A DNA stretch of 64,000 nt from Kribbella soli. GTDB lineage: Bacteria > Actinomycetota > Actinomycetes > Propionibacteriales > Kribbellaceae. The translations under genes were made by a program, and so were the position numbers. Numbering within the stretch: position 1 is the first letter of the stretch; every line of letters starts with the position of its first letter. The notes beneath the pieces were generated by a model that was given only the letters and a program-made list of their open reading frames with translations, was not told the DNA's origin and ran no database searches. Below, piece by piece: positions 1 through 9,034 of the stretch. The DNA lies in NCBI RefSeq assembly GCF_004331345.1, contig NZ_SJJZ01000001.1, forward strand, positions 496,001-560,000, read 5' to 3'.

Positions 1-158
1 TCCTGCGGTACTTCGAGGACCTTCCGGAGGCCGAGATCGCCCAGATCATGGGCTGCTCGGTCGGCACCGTGAAGTCGAACGTCTCCCGCGGACTGGCCAA
101 ACTCCGTGAGCACCACCTCGTCGCCGCCGTTTCCGCTCCGGCCCAGAAGGAGGGCTGA
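1..158 (+). CDS. ECF sigma factor, C-terminal end (partial)
   Basis: Only the last 51 codons are inside the window, read from base 3 to the TGA at 156-158. They form a sigma-70 region 4 helix-turn-helix: a Tyr-Phe-Glu-Asp-Leu start, then EAEIAQIMGCSVGTVKSNVS, then a short tail. The spacing and the GxSxGTVKSxxxRGLxxLR pattern match SigE-family ECF sigma factors of actinomycetes, which bind the -35 element. The gene is followed 3 bp later by a membrane-anchored protein, as is usual for a sigma/anti-sigma-like pair. The N-terminal region 2 is outside the window, so the subfamily is inference. Confidence 0.8.
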   Translation, partial: LRYFEDLPEAEIAQIMGCSVGTVKSNVSRGLAKLREHHLVAAVSAPAQKEG

Positions 159-161
159 ACC

Positions 162-953
162 ATGACCGACGATCTCAAGCAGCAGTTCGAACGGCTCGTC
201 GCCGACCCGCCGCCACCCAGCGCGATGCCGAGCGAGTCCGTGTTCGCCCGGGTCCGGACCGCCCGGCGCCGTCGTACGGCCGGCGCATTGACCCTGGCCG
301 CGGCCGCGGTAGTTGCCGTCGCTGTTGCCGCTGGCAACCTCGCGGACTTCAACAGCAGCCCGCCGATCACCAACAGCCCGAGCGCACCCGTGACGGTCGT
401 CACGGGCCCGCCGACCGGTACGCCGTCGACAACCGCACCGACCACGGCCAGTTCGGCCACGACCGGGAGCACGCATCGGACGACGACCGGTACGCCGGGT
501 ACCCCCACGGGCTCCGAGCGGCCGACCGGTACGACGACAACCGGGGCCGGCACCACCAACACGCCGCCACCGGTTCAGCCGCCGGCGCACCCGATCCAGG
601 TCGGCGTCGTTCTCAAGCCCACCATCACCGGCCGCACCGTCGCGGTGAAGGTGACGGTCTCGGGCACCGTCATCGTGCCCAGGGCGGACGGGAAGGACCT
701 GCCCGCCGACACCTCGTTCCTCAACCTCTCCGGCGGCACGCAGTACTACTGGGGCGACGGGGAGCAGGGCGGCTCGGACGGCGGCGCGGTGCAGTGCGGC
801 GGCAAGACCCGGAGGACCGGTAGCGAGACGTACTCGATCGAGACGCACACCTACACGAAGCCGGGGACGTACACGCTGCGCTACGTCGTGTCGTACTGCA
901 ACACCAAGGGCGGGTTCACGACCACCAAGACCGCCAAGGTGACGGTCAAATAG
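162..953 (+). CDS. Membrane-anchored Ser/Thr/Pro-rich protein with PKD-like C-terminus, next to a sigma factor
   Basis: 263 aa. Residues 1-38 are cytoplasmic-looking (acidic and Pro-rich, ending in a run of Arg), followed by one Ala/Val-rich transmembrane helix at about 40-60. Residues 65-145 are a low-complexity Thr/Pro/Gly linker that probably spans the wall. Residues 150-263 form a beta-rich domain with [10 protein letters not shown] and a [19 protein letters not shown] ending, the usual look of a PKD-type fold. It starts 3 bp after the sigma factor stop, so co-transcription is likely. The position suggests a sigma-factor partner, but no anti-sigma zinc motif is visible; function is unproven. 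Confidence 0.75.
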   Translation: MTDDLKQQFERLVADPPPPSAMPSESVFARVRTARRRRTAGALTLAAAAVVAVAVAAGNLADFNSSPPITNSPSAPVTVVTGPPTGTPSTTAPTTASSATTGSTHRTTTGTPGTPTGSERPTGTTTTGAGTTNTPPPVQPPAHPIQVGVVLKPTITGRTVAVKVTVSGTVIVPRADGKDLPADTSFLNLSGGTQYYWGDGEQGGSDGGAVQCGGKTRRTGSETYSIETHTYTKPGTYTLRYVVSYCNTKGGFTTTKTAKVTVK

Positions 954-1977
954 TCCAGGCGTGGTCGGAGGTGCCGGTGGTGGGGAGGCCGGCGGCCTTC
1001 AGGTCGGTGCGGAGGTCGCGCGGGAGGGCGAACGTCAGGCTCTCCTCCGCGGTGGTGACCTCCTGGACGTCGCCGTACCCGCGCTCGGCCAGCCAGCGCA
1101 GGACGTCGCGGACCAGCACCTCCGGCACGCTCGCACCACTGCTGACACCGACCGAGTCGACGCCGTCCAGCCAGGCCTCGTCGATCTCGTCGGCGAAGTC
1201 GACCAGGTAGCCGGCCTTCGCGCCGTGCTCGACCGCGACCTCGACCAGGCGCACCGAGTTCGACGAGTTCCGGGAGCCGACCACGATCATCAGGTCGGCT
1301 TCCGGGGCCAGCTTCTTGACCGCGGCCTGACGGTTCTGGGTGGCGTAGCAGATGTCGTCGCTCGGCGGGTCCTGCAGGTGCGGGAACCGCTCGCGCAGGC
1401 GCCGTACCGTCTCCATCGTCTCGTCGACCGACAGCGTGGTCTGGGACAGCCAGACGACCTTCTCGGGGTCACGGACGGTGACGTTCGGTACGTCGTCCGG
1501 GCCGTCGACGAGGTGGACGTGGTCGGGGGCCTCGCCGGAGGTGCCGATGACCTCCTCGTGGCCCTCGTGGCCGATCAGCAGGATGTCGTAGTCGGTCGCC
1601 GCGAACCGCTTCGCCTCGTGGTGCACCTTGGTGACCAACGGGCAGGTCGCGTCGATGGTCTTCAGCTGCCGCGCGGCCGCCTCCTCGTGCACCACCGGGG
1701 CGACGCCGTGCGCGGAGAAGATCACCGTCTCGCCCTCGGGCACCTCGTCGGTCTCGTCGACGAAGATCGCACCACGCTTCTGCAGCGTCTGTACGACGTA
1801 CTTGTTGTGCACGATCTCCTTGCGCACGTAGACCGGCGGCCCGTACAGGTCGAGCGCCTTCTCCACCGCCACCACGGCCCGGTCAACACCCGCGCAGTAC
1901 CCACGGGGGGCCGCAAGCAGCACCCGCTTGGTCCTCGTCGCGGTCGCGGTACCGGTGTCACCAGGCTGAGAAGTCAC
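946..1977 (-). CDS. ispH: 4-hydroxy-3-methylbut-2-enyl diphosphate reductase (IspH/LytB)
   Basis: 343 aa from a GTG start. It catalyses the last step of the MEP pathway, making IPP and DMAPP from HMBPP with a [4Fe-4S] cluster. The three cluster cysteines are present: [11 protein letters not shown] near residue 28, [12 protein letters not shown] near 112 and [11 protein letters not shown] near 210. The substrate motifs HGV and TTLSVDET are also present. The frame is open upstream to 2139, but the added residues do not look like IspH, and the GTG at 1975-1977 gives the usual N-terminus. The 3' end overlaps the convergent gene by 8 bp. It corresponds to M. tuberculosis lytB2 in conserved gene order. 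Confidence 0.95.
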   Translation of the reverse strand: MTSQPGDTGTATATRTKRVLLAAPRGYCAGVDRAVVAVEKALDLYGPPVYVRKEIVHNKYVVQTLQKRGAIFVDETDEVPEGETVIFSAHGVAPVVHEEAAARQLKTIDATCPLVTKVHHEAKRFAATDYDILLIGHEGHEEVIGTSGEAPDHVHLVDGPDDVPNVTVRDPEKVVWLSQTTLSVDETMETVRRLRERFPHLQDPPSDDICYATQNRQAAVKKLAPEADLMIVVGSRNSSNSVRLVEVAVEHGAKAGYLVDFADEIDEAWLDGVDSVGVSSGASVPEVLVRDVLRWLAERGYGDVQEVTTAEESLTFALPRDLRTDLKAAGLPTTGTSDHAWTI

Positions 1978-2107
1978 GTCCCCATGGTACGGGCCGTGAT
2001 TTGTGAGCGGCGTCACGGCAGCTGCGATACCAGGGGCCAGGGCAACGTACGTCGGGGAGCCGTCCGCCCTATCCGGACGGCTCCTCCGCGGGAGGTGTAC
2101 CTGCTCC

Positions 2108-2605
2108 TCAAGAATCGCCTGGAAACGCCTTGTACGCAAAGGGTTTTCGGACCCACTCCCGCAGTACGCCGAAATGCCGATCGGTCAGCCCGCCCCGCGC
2201 GTCGACCGGAAGGATCAATGCCTCCGGGAAGCGGTCTCGCTCGACGTCGCCCACCTCGTCGTCCACCCACGCGAACGGACGGTCGCCGACCCAGTCCGCG
2301 ACGTACGGCGCTTTCCAGGAACCCCGGCGAACCGGGGTGCGATCGGGCCAGAGGATCGTCGGCAGCTCAGGCAGACCGAGCAGGGGTCCAAGCAGGCGAT
2401 TGGCGCCGTGCTCCCAACTACTGGCCCACACCAGGTCAAAGCTGTCCGCGAGCGCGTTGAGCTCCACCCCGTGCAACGGATTGAGCAGAATCCGCCAGGT
2501 CTTCACACCTTCAGTGATCTCGTGCCGCTCGTACCCCGGCGGGACTCCCTCGGCCCGGTGCGGGTTGAGCGGGCCGTCGAAATCCAGCAGCAGGAGTGGG
2601 CGCAT
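2108..2605 (-). CDS. HAD-like hydrolase domain protein
   Basis: 165 aa. The N-terminus is a HAD motif I ([14 protein letters not shown], Asp nucleophile and Asp+2). Later come [10 protein letters not shown] (motif II-like, Ser after a hydrophobic strand) and [10 protein letters not shown] (motif IV acidic pair). The layout, with WASSW and a short cap-free body, resembles the small actinobacterial HAD proteins annotated as HAD domain in Swiss Army Knife RNA repair proteins. The substrate is unknown. It is divergent from xseA with about 67 bp between the starts. Confidence 0.75.
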   Translation of the reverse strand: MRPLLLLDFDGPLNPHRAEGVPPGYERHEITEGVKTWRILLNPLHGVELNALADSFDLVWASSWEHGANRLLGPLLGLPELPTILWPDRTPVRRGSWKAPYVADWVGDRPFAWVDDEVGDVERDRFPEALILPVDARGGLTDRHFGVLREWVRKPFAYKAFPGDS

Positions 2606-2672
2606 TACTCAACGTTAGAGTCCCTCAGACAGCCTCTTAGGGAATGTCGGTGCGGGGTCGTAGGGTCTGGGG

Positions 2673-3887
2673 GTGGCTTTGGAGACCTCGCCGGAAGCGC
2701 CTGCGGCCGTGCGGACGATCGCGAACGGGATCGCGAGCTGGATCAACCAGCTCGGTGCCGTATGGGTCGAGGGGCAGCTGACGGACGTCTCGATCGGGCG
2801 CGGTACGACGACGGTTTTCGGGACGTTGCGGGACACCGACGCGGACATCTCGTTGCGGTTCACCTGCAACCGGCGCGTGTTCGAGGCGGTCGACGTCCGC
2901 GACGGCTCGCGGGTGCTGGTGCACGCCAAGCCGAACTTCTTCGCTCGCCGCGGCACGCTGGCGCTCGCGGTCAGCGAGATCCGCCACGTCGGGATCGGCG
3001 AGCTGCTGGCCCGGATCGAGCGGTTGAAGCAGTTGCTCGCGGCCGAGGGCCTCTTCGAGCCGTACCGGAAGAAGAAGCTGCCGTTCCTCCCGCACACGAT
3101 CGGGCTGATCTGCGGGCGGGACTCGGCGGCGGAGCGCGACGTACTCGAGAACGCGAAGCGGCGCTGGCCGGCGGTCGCGTTCCGGATCGAGTACGCGTCG
3201 GTGCAGGGCCCGTCGGCGGCCGGTGAGGTGATGACCGCGCTGCGGAAGCTGGACGCGGACGACTCGGTCGAGGTGATCGTGATCGCGCGCGGCGGCGGGT
3301 CGCTGGAGGATCTGCTGCCGTTCTCCGACGAGGGTCTGATCCGAGCGGTGTCCAAGACCGGTACGCCGGTGGTGAGCGCGATCGGGCACGAGCCGGACTC
3401 GCCGCTGCTCGACCTGGTCGCGGACCTGCGGGCGTCGACACCGACCGACGCGGCGAAGCGGATCGTGCCGGACGTGCGCGAGGAACTCGACGGCGTACGG
3501 CAGTTGCGCGAGCGCGGTCTCCGGGCGATCCGGTCCTGGCTGGATCGCGAGGCACACGCGCTGGCGGCGATCCGTTCGCGGCCGGCACTGGCGGCGCCGG
3601 TGTCGGACCTGCAGCGGCGGTCCGACGAGATCACGGCCCTGGTCGAGCGCAATCGGCGTACGCTCACGCATCGGCTCGACCGGGCGAGCGACGACATCGC
3701 GCACCGGTTGGCGAGCGTGCGGGCGTTGTCCCCGAAGGCGACGCTGGAGCGCGGGTACTCGGTGCTGCAGTTGGCCGACGGCACCGCCGTACGGGAAGTG
3801 GCGCAGGTGGCGCCGGGTGATCTGCTGCAGGCGCGGGTCAGTGACGGCCGCTTCGCGGTCGAAGTCAAGTCCGAGGAGGACAAGTGA
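2673..3887 (+). CDS. xseA: Exodeoxyribonuclease VII large subunit
   Basis: 404 aa from GTG. It is the catalytic subunit of ExoVII, which degrades single-stranded DNA in both directions to oligonucleotides. An N-terminal OB fold (about 15-110, [11 protein letters not shown]) is followed by the family core with the [21 protein letters not shown] block near 150 and [17 protein letters not shown] near 200, then [26 protein letters not shown] with the conserved His/Asp. The C-terminal third is a long Arg/Ala coiled coil that binds XseB. It overlaps xseB by 4 bp (GTGA), so the two are translationally coupled. Confidence 0.95.
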   Translation: MALETSPEAPAAVRTIANGIASWINQLGAVWVEGQLTDVSIGRGTTTVFGTLRDTDADISLRFTCNRRVFEAVDVRDGSRVLVHAKPNFFARRGTLALAVSEIRHVGIGELLARIERLKQLLAAEGLFEPYRKKKLPFLPHTIGLICGRDSAAERDVLENAKRRWPAVAFRIEYASVQGPSAAGEVMTALRKLDADDSVEVIVIARGGGSLEDLLPFSDEGLIRAVSKTGTPVVSAIGHEPDSPLLDLVADLRASTPTDAAKRIVPDVREELDGVRQLRERGLRAIRSWLDREAHALAAIRSRPALAAPVSDLQRRSDEITALVERNRRTLTHRLDRASDDIAHRLASVRALSPKATLERGYSVLQLADGTAVREVAQVAPGDLLQARVSDGRFAVEVKSEEDK

Positions 3888-4099
3888 GCGGCGACCGACC
3901 CGAGATGACCTACGAGCAGGCCCGCGAGGAGCTCGTCGACGTGGTCCGCAAACTCGAGGCCGGCGGCACCAGCCTCGAGGAGTCCCTCGCACTGTGGGAG
4001 CGCGGCGAGGAACTCGCCGGCACCTGCCAGCGGTGGCTGGACGGCGCCCGCGAACGCCTCACCAAGGCCCAAGCCGCCCACGAGGAAAAGACCAACTGA
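3884..4099 (+). CDS. xseB: Exodeoxyribonuclease VII small subunit
   Basis: 71 aa from GTG. It shows the full family pattern: [20 protein letters not shown], then [16 protein letters not shown], then [12 protein letters not shown]. The protein is a helical hairpin that coats the XseA coiled coil. The start overlaps the xseA stop by 4 bp, and the length is typical for the family. Confidence 0.95.
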   Translation: MSGDRPEMTYEQAREELVDVVRKLEAGGTSLEESLALWERGEELAGTCQRWLDGARERLTKAQAAHEEKTN

Positions 4100-4113
4100 C
4101 CACCGCGGAACCG

Positions 4114-4635
4114 ATGCCCGTCCCGCCCTGCAGCCTCGCGATTCGACCGGCACGGCCGGAGGATCTGCTCGGCGCCGCCGACGCCCGCGTGGCCAGCTGG
4201 CGAGCGGCATTCACAGGTCTCGTCCCCCAGGACTTCCTGGACGCCATGGACCCGGCCTCCATCGCATCCTCGTGGGCGAACAGCATCGCAGCCGGACGCT
4301 CACGCCTGTACGTCGCAGTCGCGGGCGAGCAAGTGATCGGGTACGCCGGTGTGGGGTCGGAGCGTGATGAGGCAGCGCCGCCGAACACCGGTGAGCTGTA
4401 CGCACTCTTCGTCCATCCCGACCACTGGGGAACTGGCGCCGGCCGCGCCCTGACCGACGCCGCCTGCGTTGATCTCCGCGATGCCGGCTGCACCACTGTC
4501 CGACTATGGGTGCTCGAGGCAAATATCCGCGCGCGCCGCTTCTACACGCGCTACGGGTTCACGGAAACGCCCGACCGCACCCACTCCTCGCTCGGCAACC
4601 TCCCCGAGATCAGGCTGACCGCACCCCTGGTGTGA
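4114..4635 (+). CDS. GNAT-family N-acetyltransferase
   Basis: 173 aa from the ATG at 4114, 14 bp after xseB, so probably in the same transcript. The GNAT fold is clear: an N-terminal IRPARPEDLLGAADARVASW, the central ELYALFVHPDHWGTGAGRAL strand with the acetyl-CoA pyrophosphate-binding motif (GTGAGR), and a C-terminal VLEANIRARRFYTRYGF. The acceptor substrate cannot be told from sequence. Confidence 0.85.
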   Translation: MPVPPCSLAIRPARPEDLLGAADARVASWRAAFTGLVPQDFLDAMDPASIASSWANSIAAGRSRLYVAVAGEQVIGYAGVGSERDEAAPPNTGELYALFVHPDHWGTGAGRALTDAACVDLRDAGCTTVRLWVLEANIRARRFYTRYGFTETPDRTHSSLGNLPEIRLTAPLV

Positions 4636-4737
4636 AGGTTCCGCAAAACCGGAACGATTCCTCGGACGGTGACCTGATCCATCACTACGGTGAACCACTT
4701 TCCTAGATCTGGTTCATCATGTGGAGGTTTTACCAAT

Positions 4738-5661
4738 ATGATCGCGCTCATCGTGATCGGCGTACTCGTCCTCGGACTTGCCGGTTTCGTCTTCTGGTTC
4801 CTGAAGATCCGCGATCCGCTGAAGGGCGAGGACTTCTACAAGTTCCACGCCGAGCAGAAGTGGGCGTGGGAGCTCACGCTGACGCCGGAGCAGGAGAAGG
4901 CGTTCATGGCCGGCCTCGAGGCGTACGACGACGAGCGCGGCTGCTACCCGATGCGCGAGGAGGGCATCCTGCGGGTGTACAGCCCGATGATGCTGATCTC
5001 GCTGTTCTGGATGACCGAGCGGTTCGCCGCGATGGGGCCGGCCGCCGTACAGGATCCGGCAGGCGCCGTACAGCAGCTGATGACGGACGCCGCAGATGGT
5101 GAAACCGACGGCATCCTCTACTACGACGACGAGTGGATGGGCGAGGACGTCGAGCAGGTCGACGGCATGGACAAGTACGCCTTCACCGACGCGATCATGT
5201 CCGCGACGCGCGCGCAGGGAGTGGACCACGAGTTCGCCGGCGGCTACGCGGACGAGGACAAGGGCTTCGTCACGATGGGCGTCCTCGCCAAGAGCCCGTC
5301 GCACGTGGCCCAGATGTACGAGGACGCGTACGCGACCTCCGGCCCGCAGCCCGAGCTGAACAACCGGCTGGACGTCATGCGCGAGGTCATGAAGGCGGAG
5401 GACCCGGAGTACGTCGCGGCGTACAACAAGGCCGAGGCGGAGAAGAGCAAGTACATCAACACGTTGGTCTTCTGCTTCGACCGCGTGGTGAAGCACTACA
5501 ACGACGCGCGGCCGCAGATGCAGCACGCCGAACCGCGCGACGTACTGTCCGTCGTGATGGCGCAGATGCTGGAGGACGGGCGCTCCGGGTACACGTGGAC
5601 GCGGCCGCCGTCGCAGGAACAGCACGAGCTCGCGCTGGCGCTCCTGGGAAACCGCGGCTAG
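4738..5661 (+). CDS. Membrane-anchored protein of unknown function
   Basis: 307 aa. I start it at the ATG at 4738 because a GGAGG lies at 4723-4727, ten bases upstream; an in-frame ATG at 4690 has no comparable site. Residues 1-22 are one hydrophobic helix (MIALIVIGVLVLGLAGFVFW) followed by KIRDP, so the protein is probably anchored with its body in the cytoplasm. The body is acidic and helix-rich, with many Tyr, Trp and Asp residues, including a DGILYYDDEWMGEDVEQVDG stretch. I recognise no domain. The downstream gene begins 5 bp after its stop. Confidence 0.7.
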   Translation: MIALIVIGVLVLGLAGFVFWFLKIRDPLKGEDFYKFHAEQKWAWELTLTPEQEKAFMAGLEAYDDERGCYPMREEGILRVYSPMMLISLFWMTERFAAMGPAAVQDPAGAVQQLMTDAADGETDGILYYDDEWMGEDVEQVDGMDKYAFTDAIMSATRAQGVDHEFAGGYADEDKGFVTMGVLAKSPSHVAQMYEDAYATSGPQPELNNRLDVMREVMKAEDPEYVAAYNKAEAEKSKYINTLVFCFDRVVKHYNDARPQMQHAEPRDVLSVVMAQMLEDGRSGYTWTRPPSQEQHELALALLGNRG

Positions 5662-5665
5662 TTGC

Positions 5666-7306
5666 GTGCACACAGATCGTGAGGACGCCGCGGCCGCCGC
5701 ACTGACCGAGCTGGCCGAGCAGATCGCCGGTGCCGCCCCTCGAGGGTGGAAGCGCGCCGAACTGCACGGGTATGCGCTCGGCGAAGGCGCGTCCGGGCAT
5801 CGTGGTTTCGGCTTCCTGCCCGACGCCCTGAACGGGCACGGCGCGAGCGACATCGACGTCCACCCGAATCTGTGCGCCCTGCATACGTTGCTCGGGGCAA
5901 CAGATCACCTCACGATCGATCTGGAACTGGAAGCCCGCGGTCGTTTTCGCGCGATTCTGAGCGAGCGGCTCGATCGCGCCGACGACCGGGGCTACCGGTA
6001 CCTGCTGGACCCGCAAGCCGAGCCGCCTGCTCTCGACACCCCGCATCCCGCCGCCGGCGAGGCCGGGGATCCGGCCGAAGCCGTTGCCCTGTTCAACGAA
6101 TACCAACGGCTGCTGCAGGCGGCGCTGGACCTGCCGGACGTGCCGGATCTTCCACCGCCGCTGGAGGAATGGGAACGCGAGGAGATCATCCTCGACTTCG
6201 CCTTGCCCCGCGACCTCAGTGCGCTGTACGCCGTTGCCGACGGCGGGGGCGGGCATGTGCAGTTCCACGGCTTCGCGTGGTTCGGTCTGGAGATGCTGAG
6301 CGAGGTGAGCTCGGACCACTGGTGGGTCACGCGAGGGTGGCGGCGCTTTGTCCACAACTCGTTCGTGACCGAGTTCGGGCCGCCGGGGGCGATTCGGCGG
6401 GTGGGCGATCATCCGGCCTGGATCCCGTTCGCCACCGACACCTTCGGCGACTACCTCGCCGTCGATCTGTCCCCCGGCCCGAACGGGCGGCCCGGTCAGG
6501 TGATCATGATCGGGCGTCACCAGCACGACGGTCCGATCTACGTCGCGGAGTCGGTGACCGAACTGATCCGCAGACACGCGGACGCGCTGCGCTCCGACCG
6601 GATCGAGCGCGACGAGGACGGCGGACTGTGGATCAACTCGGGCGACGCCTACCACTACCAGCGCCGGTACGACGACACATGCCGGCTCACTGTCAGCGGC
6701 CGGGACGCGGGGCCGGTCCGCGGGGTCACCGCGGAGACGCGTGAGTTGCTGGTGCACGACGCGCCCTGGGTCGATCTCGGACCGGTACGTGAGGCACCGG
6801 CGCTGGTGAAGTTCTCGATCCACAACTGCGCGGGGCTCGACCTGTCACCGCTGCAGGACACGTCGATCGAGGTGCTGTCGCTGGCAACCGACACGATCGA
6901 TCTGTCCGGGCTGCACGGGCATCCGGCTGTCGGCCAGGTCGTTCTGCGCAGCGCGAAGCCGGTTGACCTGCGACCACTGGCGTCCTGCCCGAACCTGCAC
7001 ACCCTCGACCTGGCCGACGCGCCGGCCGCCGACGTGTCCGCCTTAGGTCAGCTGACCAGCCTGCGCTACCTGAGGATGCTGCGCCCGCAGTGGCAGGCGT
7101 TCCTGGCCGGCCAGTCGCTGCCCGCGTCGCTGGCGATCGCCGAACTCGCCGAGGAGCCACGGCAGGAACGGAAGTTCTACTGGTCGTTCGACAGGGCCTA
7201 CGAGAAGACCCGCCGCCCAACGATGGCCGACGCCCTCGAATGGGCAGAAACCCTGACCGGCAAGGCAAGCGACATCCTCACCATCAAAGGCAAGTTCAAG
7301 CACTAG
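5666..7306 (+). CDS. SMI1/KNR4-like protein with extra N- and C-terminal modules
   Basis: 546 aa from GTG. Three parts are visible. Residues 1-120 (LTELAEQIAGAAPRGWKRAE..) resemble the N-terminal helices of YezG/DUF600-type immunity proteins. Residues about 150-310 are SMI1/KNR4-like: LPRDLSALYAVADGGGG, WFGLEMLSEV, WIPFATDTFGDYLAVDLSPG and VAESVTELIRRHADAL. Residues about 360-480 contain leucine-rich segments (LDLSPLQDTSIEVLSLATDT, LHTLDLADAPAADVSALGQL). SMI1 and YezG families often protect against polymorphic toxins. No toxin gene is nearby, so an orphan immunity role is inference. Confidence 0.7.
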   Translation: MHTDREDAAAAALTELAEQIAGAAPRGWKRAELHGYALGEGASGHRGFGFLPDALNGHGASDIDVHPNLCALHTLLGATDHLTIDLELEARGRFRAILSERLDRADDRGYRYLLDPQAEPPALDTPHPAAGEAGDPAEAVALFNEYQRLLQAALDLPDVPDLPPPLEEWEREEIILDFALPRDLSALYAVADGGGGHVQFHGFAWFGLEMLSEVSSDHWWVTRGWRRFVHNSFVTEFGPPGAIRRVGDHPAWIPFATDTFGDYLAVDLSPGPNGRPGQVIMIGRHQHDGPIYVAESVTELIRRHADALRSDRIERDEDGGLWINSGDAYHYQRRYDDTCRLTVSGRDAGPVRGVTAETRELLVHDAPWVDLGPVREAPALVKFSIHNCAGLDLSPLQDTSIEVLSLATDTIDLSGLHGHPAVGQVVLRSAKPVDLRPLASCPNLHTLDLADAPAADVSALGQLTSLRYLRMLRPQWQAFLAGQSLPASLAIAELAEEPRQERKFYWSFDRAYEKTRRPTMADALEWAETLTGKASDILTIKGKFKH

Positions 7307-7345
7307 CGACCTGTGCATAAGAACAGGACGTACCAGAGCCGCACC

Positions 7346-7399
7346 TAGTGCACTTGAGCGTGGCGAGGTCCGCGCGTACGGCGTCTCGGCGGTGCACTA
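7346..7399. terminator. Inverted repeat between convergent genes
   Basis: TAGTGCAC at 7346-7353 is the exact reverse complement of GTGCACTA at 7392-7399, with a 38-base spacer. It lies in the 123-bp gap between two convergent genes, where a bidirectional terminator would be expected. The arms are short and the loop is long, so this is weak. Confidence 0.3.
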
Positions 7400-7429
7400 C
7401 CTGTCCTTCTGCACGCCCGGCGCTTCGGG

Positions 7430-8056
7430 TCACGCGGGCAACAGGCTCGTTGCTACCGCTCGGAGGCCGGTTTTCATTCGGTCGAGGTCGTAGCCCTGCT
7501 CGCGGAGCGCGTTGTGCAGGTCGGCTGCTAGCGGTGCTAGCAAAACGTGAGCTGTGTAGTCCGCGTCCAGTTCGGGGCGGGCGGCTTCGATGAGGTGCGA
7601 CAGGTGGCGGTGCCAGAGGTGGTACGAGCCGATGCGGTAGCGCGCGCCGTCCGACGCGTTCTCGCTGTCCATGAACAGGGCGACGTGCCGATCGAGTAGA
7701 TCGAGGTACGCGTCGAGGAACGCCAGCACCCGTACGGCGGGCGGCGCGCCTGGCCCGAGGGGCGGCGGGCCGCTGATGATCTTCGCCTGCAGCTCCTGCT
7801 CGCGCTCGTCGAGCAGCGCGACCGCCAGCCCGGCTCGATCGCCGAACCGGCGGAACACCGTTCCCTTCCCCACGCCCGCCTCCGCGGCGATCGCATCCAG
7901 CGAGACGTTCTTCACGCCGCGCTCGGTGAACAGCCGCTCGGCGGCCTCCAGAACCCGCAGCCGATTGCGTCGCGCATCCGCCCGTTCCGGCCGCGGCTCC
8001 CCGACGACCGGCAGGCTCCGTTGTAAAGCGGACCGCGGTCCGGTACTGTCGTTCAT
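7430..8056 (-). CDS. TetR-family transcriptional regulator
   Basis: 208 aa. The N-terminal helix-turn-helix is typical: LRVLEAAERLFTERGVKNVS, DAIAAEAGVGKGTVFRRFG, then a ligand-binding C-terminus. It is divergent from a flavodoxin/SMR operon, and two matching palindromes lie at its 5' end (8029-8042, inside its first codons, and 8061-8074, in the gap). This suggests it represses both itself and the operon. The start is the only reasonable one in frame, but the leader must be very short. Confidence 0.9.
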   Translation of the reverse strand: MNDSTGPRSALQRSLPVVGEPRPERADARRNRLRVLEAAERLFTERGVKNVSLDAIAAEAGVGKGTVFRRFGDRAGLAVALLDEREQELQAKIISGPPPLGPGAPPAVRVLAFLDAYLDLLDRHVALFMDSENASDGARYRIGSYHLWHRHLSHLIEAARPELDADYTAHVLLAPLAADLHNALREQGYDLDRMKTGLRAVATSLLPA

Positions 8057-8074
8057 AAGACGGACTGTAGTCCG
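8029..8074. promoter_or_regulatory. Paired TetR operator candidates
   Basis: Two perfect 14-bp palindromes share CGGAC-N4-GTCCG: CGGACCGCGGTCCG at 8029-8042 and CGGACTGTAGTCCG at 8061-8074. Their centres are 32 bp apart, about three helical turns. They sit between the divergent TetR and flavodoxin genes; the first overlaps codons 5-9 of the TetR gene. Confidence 0.65.
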
Positions 8075-8098
8075 CTAAAGACTCTGGAGGAAGCAGAC

Positions 8099-8692
8099 AT
8101 GAGCAACGCTCGGATCGCGATCGCCTACCACTCGGGCTACGGGCACACCGCGAAGCAGGCCGAAGCGGTGGCCGCGGGCGCCGCGTCGGTTCCGGGGACC
8201 ACGACCGATCTGGTGCCGCTGGACGAGCTGACCGAGGACGTGTGGGAGCGGCTGACCGCTGCCGACGCGATCATCTTCGGCGCACCGACGTACATGGGGA
8301 GCCCGAGTTGGGTGTTCAAGAAGTTCGCTGAGGAGAGTGTGCGGATCTGGGCGGCCGACCTCGGCTGGCGGGACAAGATCGCGGCCGGGTTCACCAACTC
8401 GAAGGCGATGTCCGGCGACAAGCTGAACAGCCTGGTCGACCTGGCCGTGTTCGCCGCGCAGCACGGGATGATCTGGGTCGGCCTGGACATCTACCCGGGC
8501 TGGGCGGACAGCACCTCGAGCATCGAGGACCTCAACCGGCTCGGCAGCTGGCTCGGCGCGATGGCGCAGTCCGACGCGGACCTGTCCGCGGAGAAGGCGC
8601 CGCCGGCCACCGACCTGCGGACCGCGGCCGCGCTCGGCGCACGCGTCGCGACCGTCACGCACCGGCATCTGAGAGGAGCACTGGCGGCCTGA
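8099..8692 (+). CDS. Flavodoxin-fold NAD(P)H-dependent FMN protein (WrbA-like)
   Basis: 197 aa with a GGAGG at 8086-8090. An N-terminal IAIAYHSGYGHTAKQAEAVA is the FMN phosphate-binding loop. IIFGAPTYMGSPSWVFKKF contacts the flavin, and the C-terminal half has FTNSKAMSGDK as in WrbA-type quinone reductases. The likely role is two-electron reduction of quinones or other electrophiles. The SMR transporter gene starts on its stop codon (TGATG), so the two form an operon under the divergent TetR gene. Confidence 0.88.
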   Translation: MSNARIAIAYHSGYGHTAKQAEAVAAGAASVPGTTTDLVPLDELTEDVWERLTAADAIIFGAPTYMGSPSWVFKKFAEESVRIWAADLGWRDKIAAGFTNSKAMSGDKLNSLVDLAVFAAQHGMIWVGLDIYPGWADSTSSIEDLNRLGSWLGAMAQSDADLSAEKAPPATDLRTAAALGARVATVTHRHLRGALAA

Positions 8693-9012
8693 TGGCATGG
8701 CTCATCCTGCTCGCCGCGGCGGCGTTCGAGATCGCGTTCGCGCTCAGCCTGAAACCGAGCGAGGGCTTCAGCCGGCTGTGGCCGACGCTCGGCGTGCTCG
8801 TGTTCGGCGTGATCTCGGTCGCCCTGCTCGCGAAGACACTCGATCGCCTCCCGGTCGGTACGGCGTACGCGATCTGGACCGGCATCGGCTCGGTCGGCGT
8901 GGTGATCCTCGGCATCGTCCTGTTCCACGAGCCGATCACCCCGACCCGCCTCGCCTGCATCGCGCTGATCGTCACCGGCGTAGTAGGCCTCCGCCTAGCC
9001 GGCGCCGAGTAG
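8692..9012 (+). CDS. Small multidrug resistance (SMR) family transporter, SugE/Gdx-like
   Basis: 106 aa, four transmembrane helices. The essential membrane-embedded Glu is at residue 13 (AAAAFEIAFALSLK). The second half has LPVGTAYAIWTGIGSVG and RLACIALIVTGVVGLRL, which is closer to SugE/Gdx (guanidinium exporters) than to EmrE. The Trp that usually follows Glu13 in SugE is replaced by Phe, so the substrate is uncertain. It works as a dual-topology dimer, proton-coupled. Start overlaps the flavodoxin stop by one base. Confidence 0.85.
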   Translation: MAWLILLAAAAFEIAFALSLKPSEGFSRLWPTLGVLVFGVISVALLAKTLDRLPVGTAYAIWTGIGSVGVVILGIVLFHEPITPTRLACIALIVTGVVGLRLAGAE

Positions 9013-9034
9013 GCGGACCTGCACCCCTCACGTG

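Noticed and set aside
2615..4210. Long minus-strand frame opposite xseA
   Set aside because: It is a shadow of xseA: Arg/Ser-rich, low complexity and without domains, while xseA carries full family motifs.
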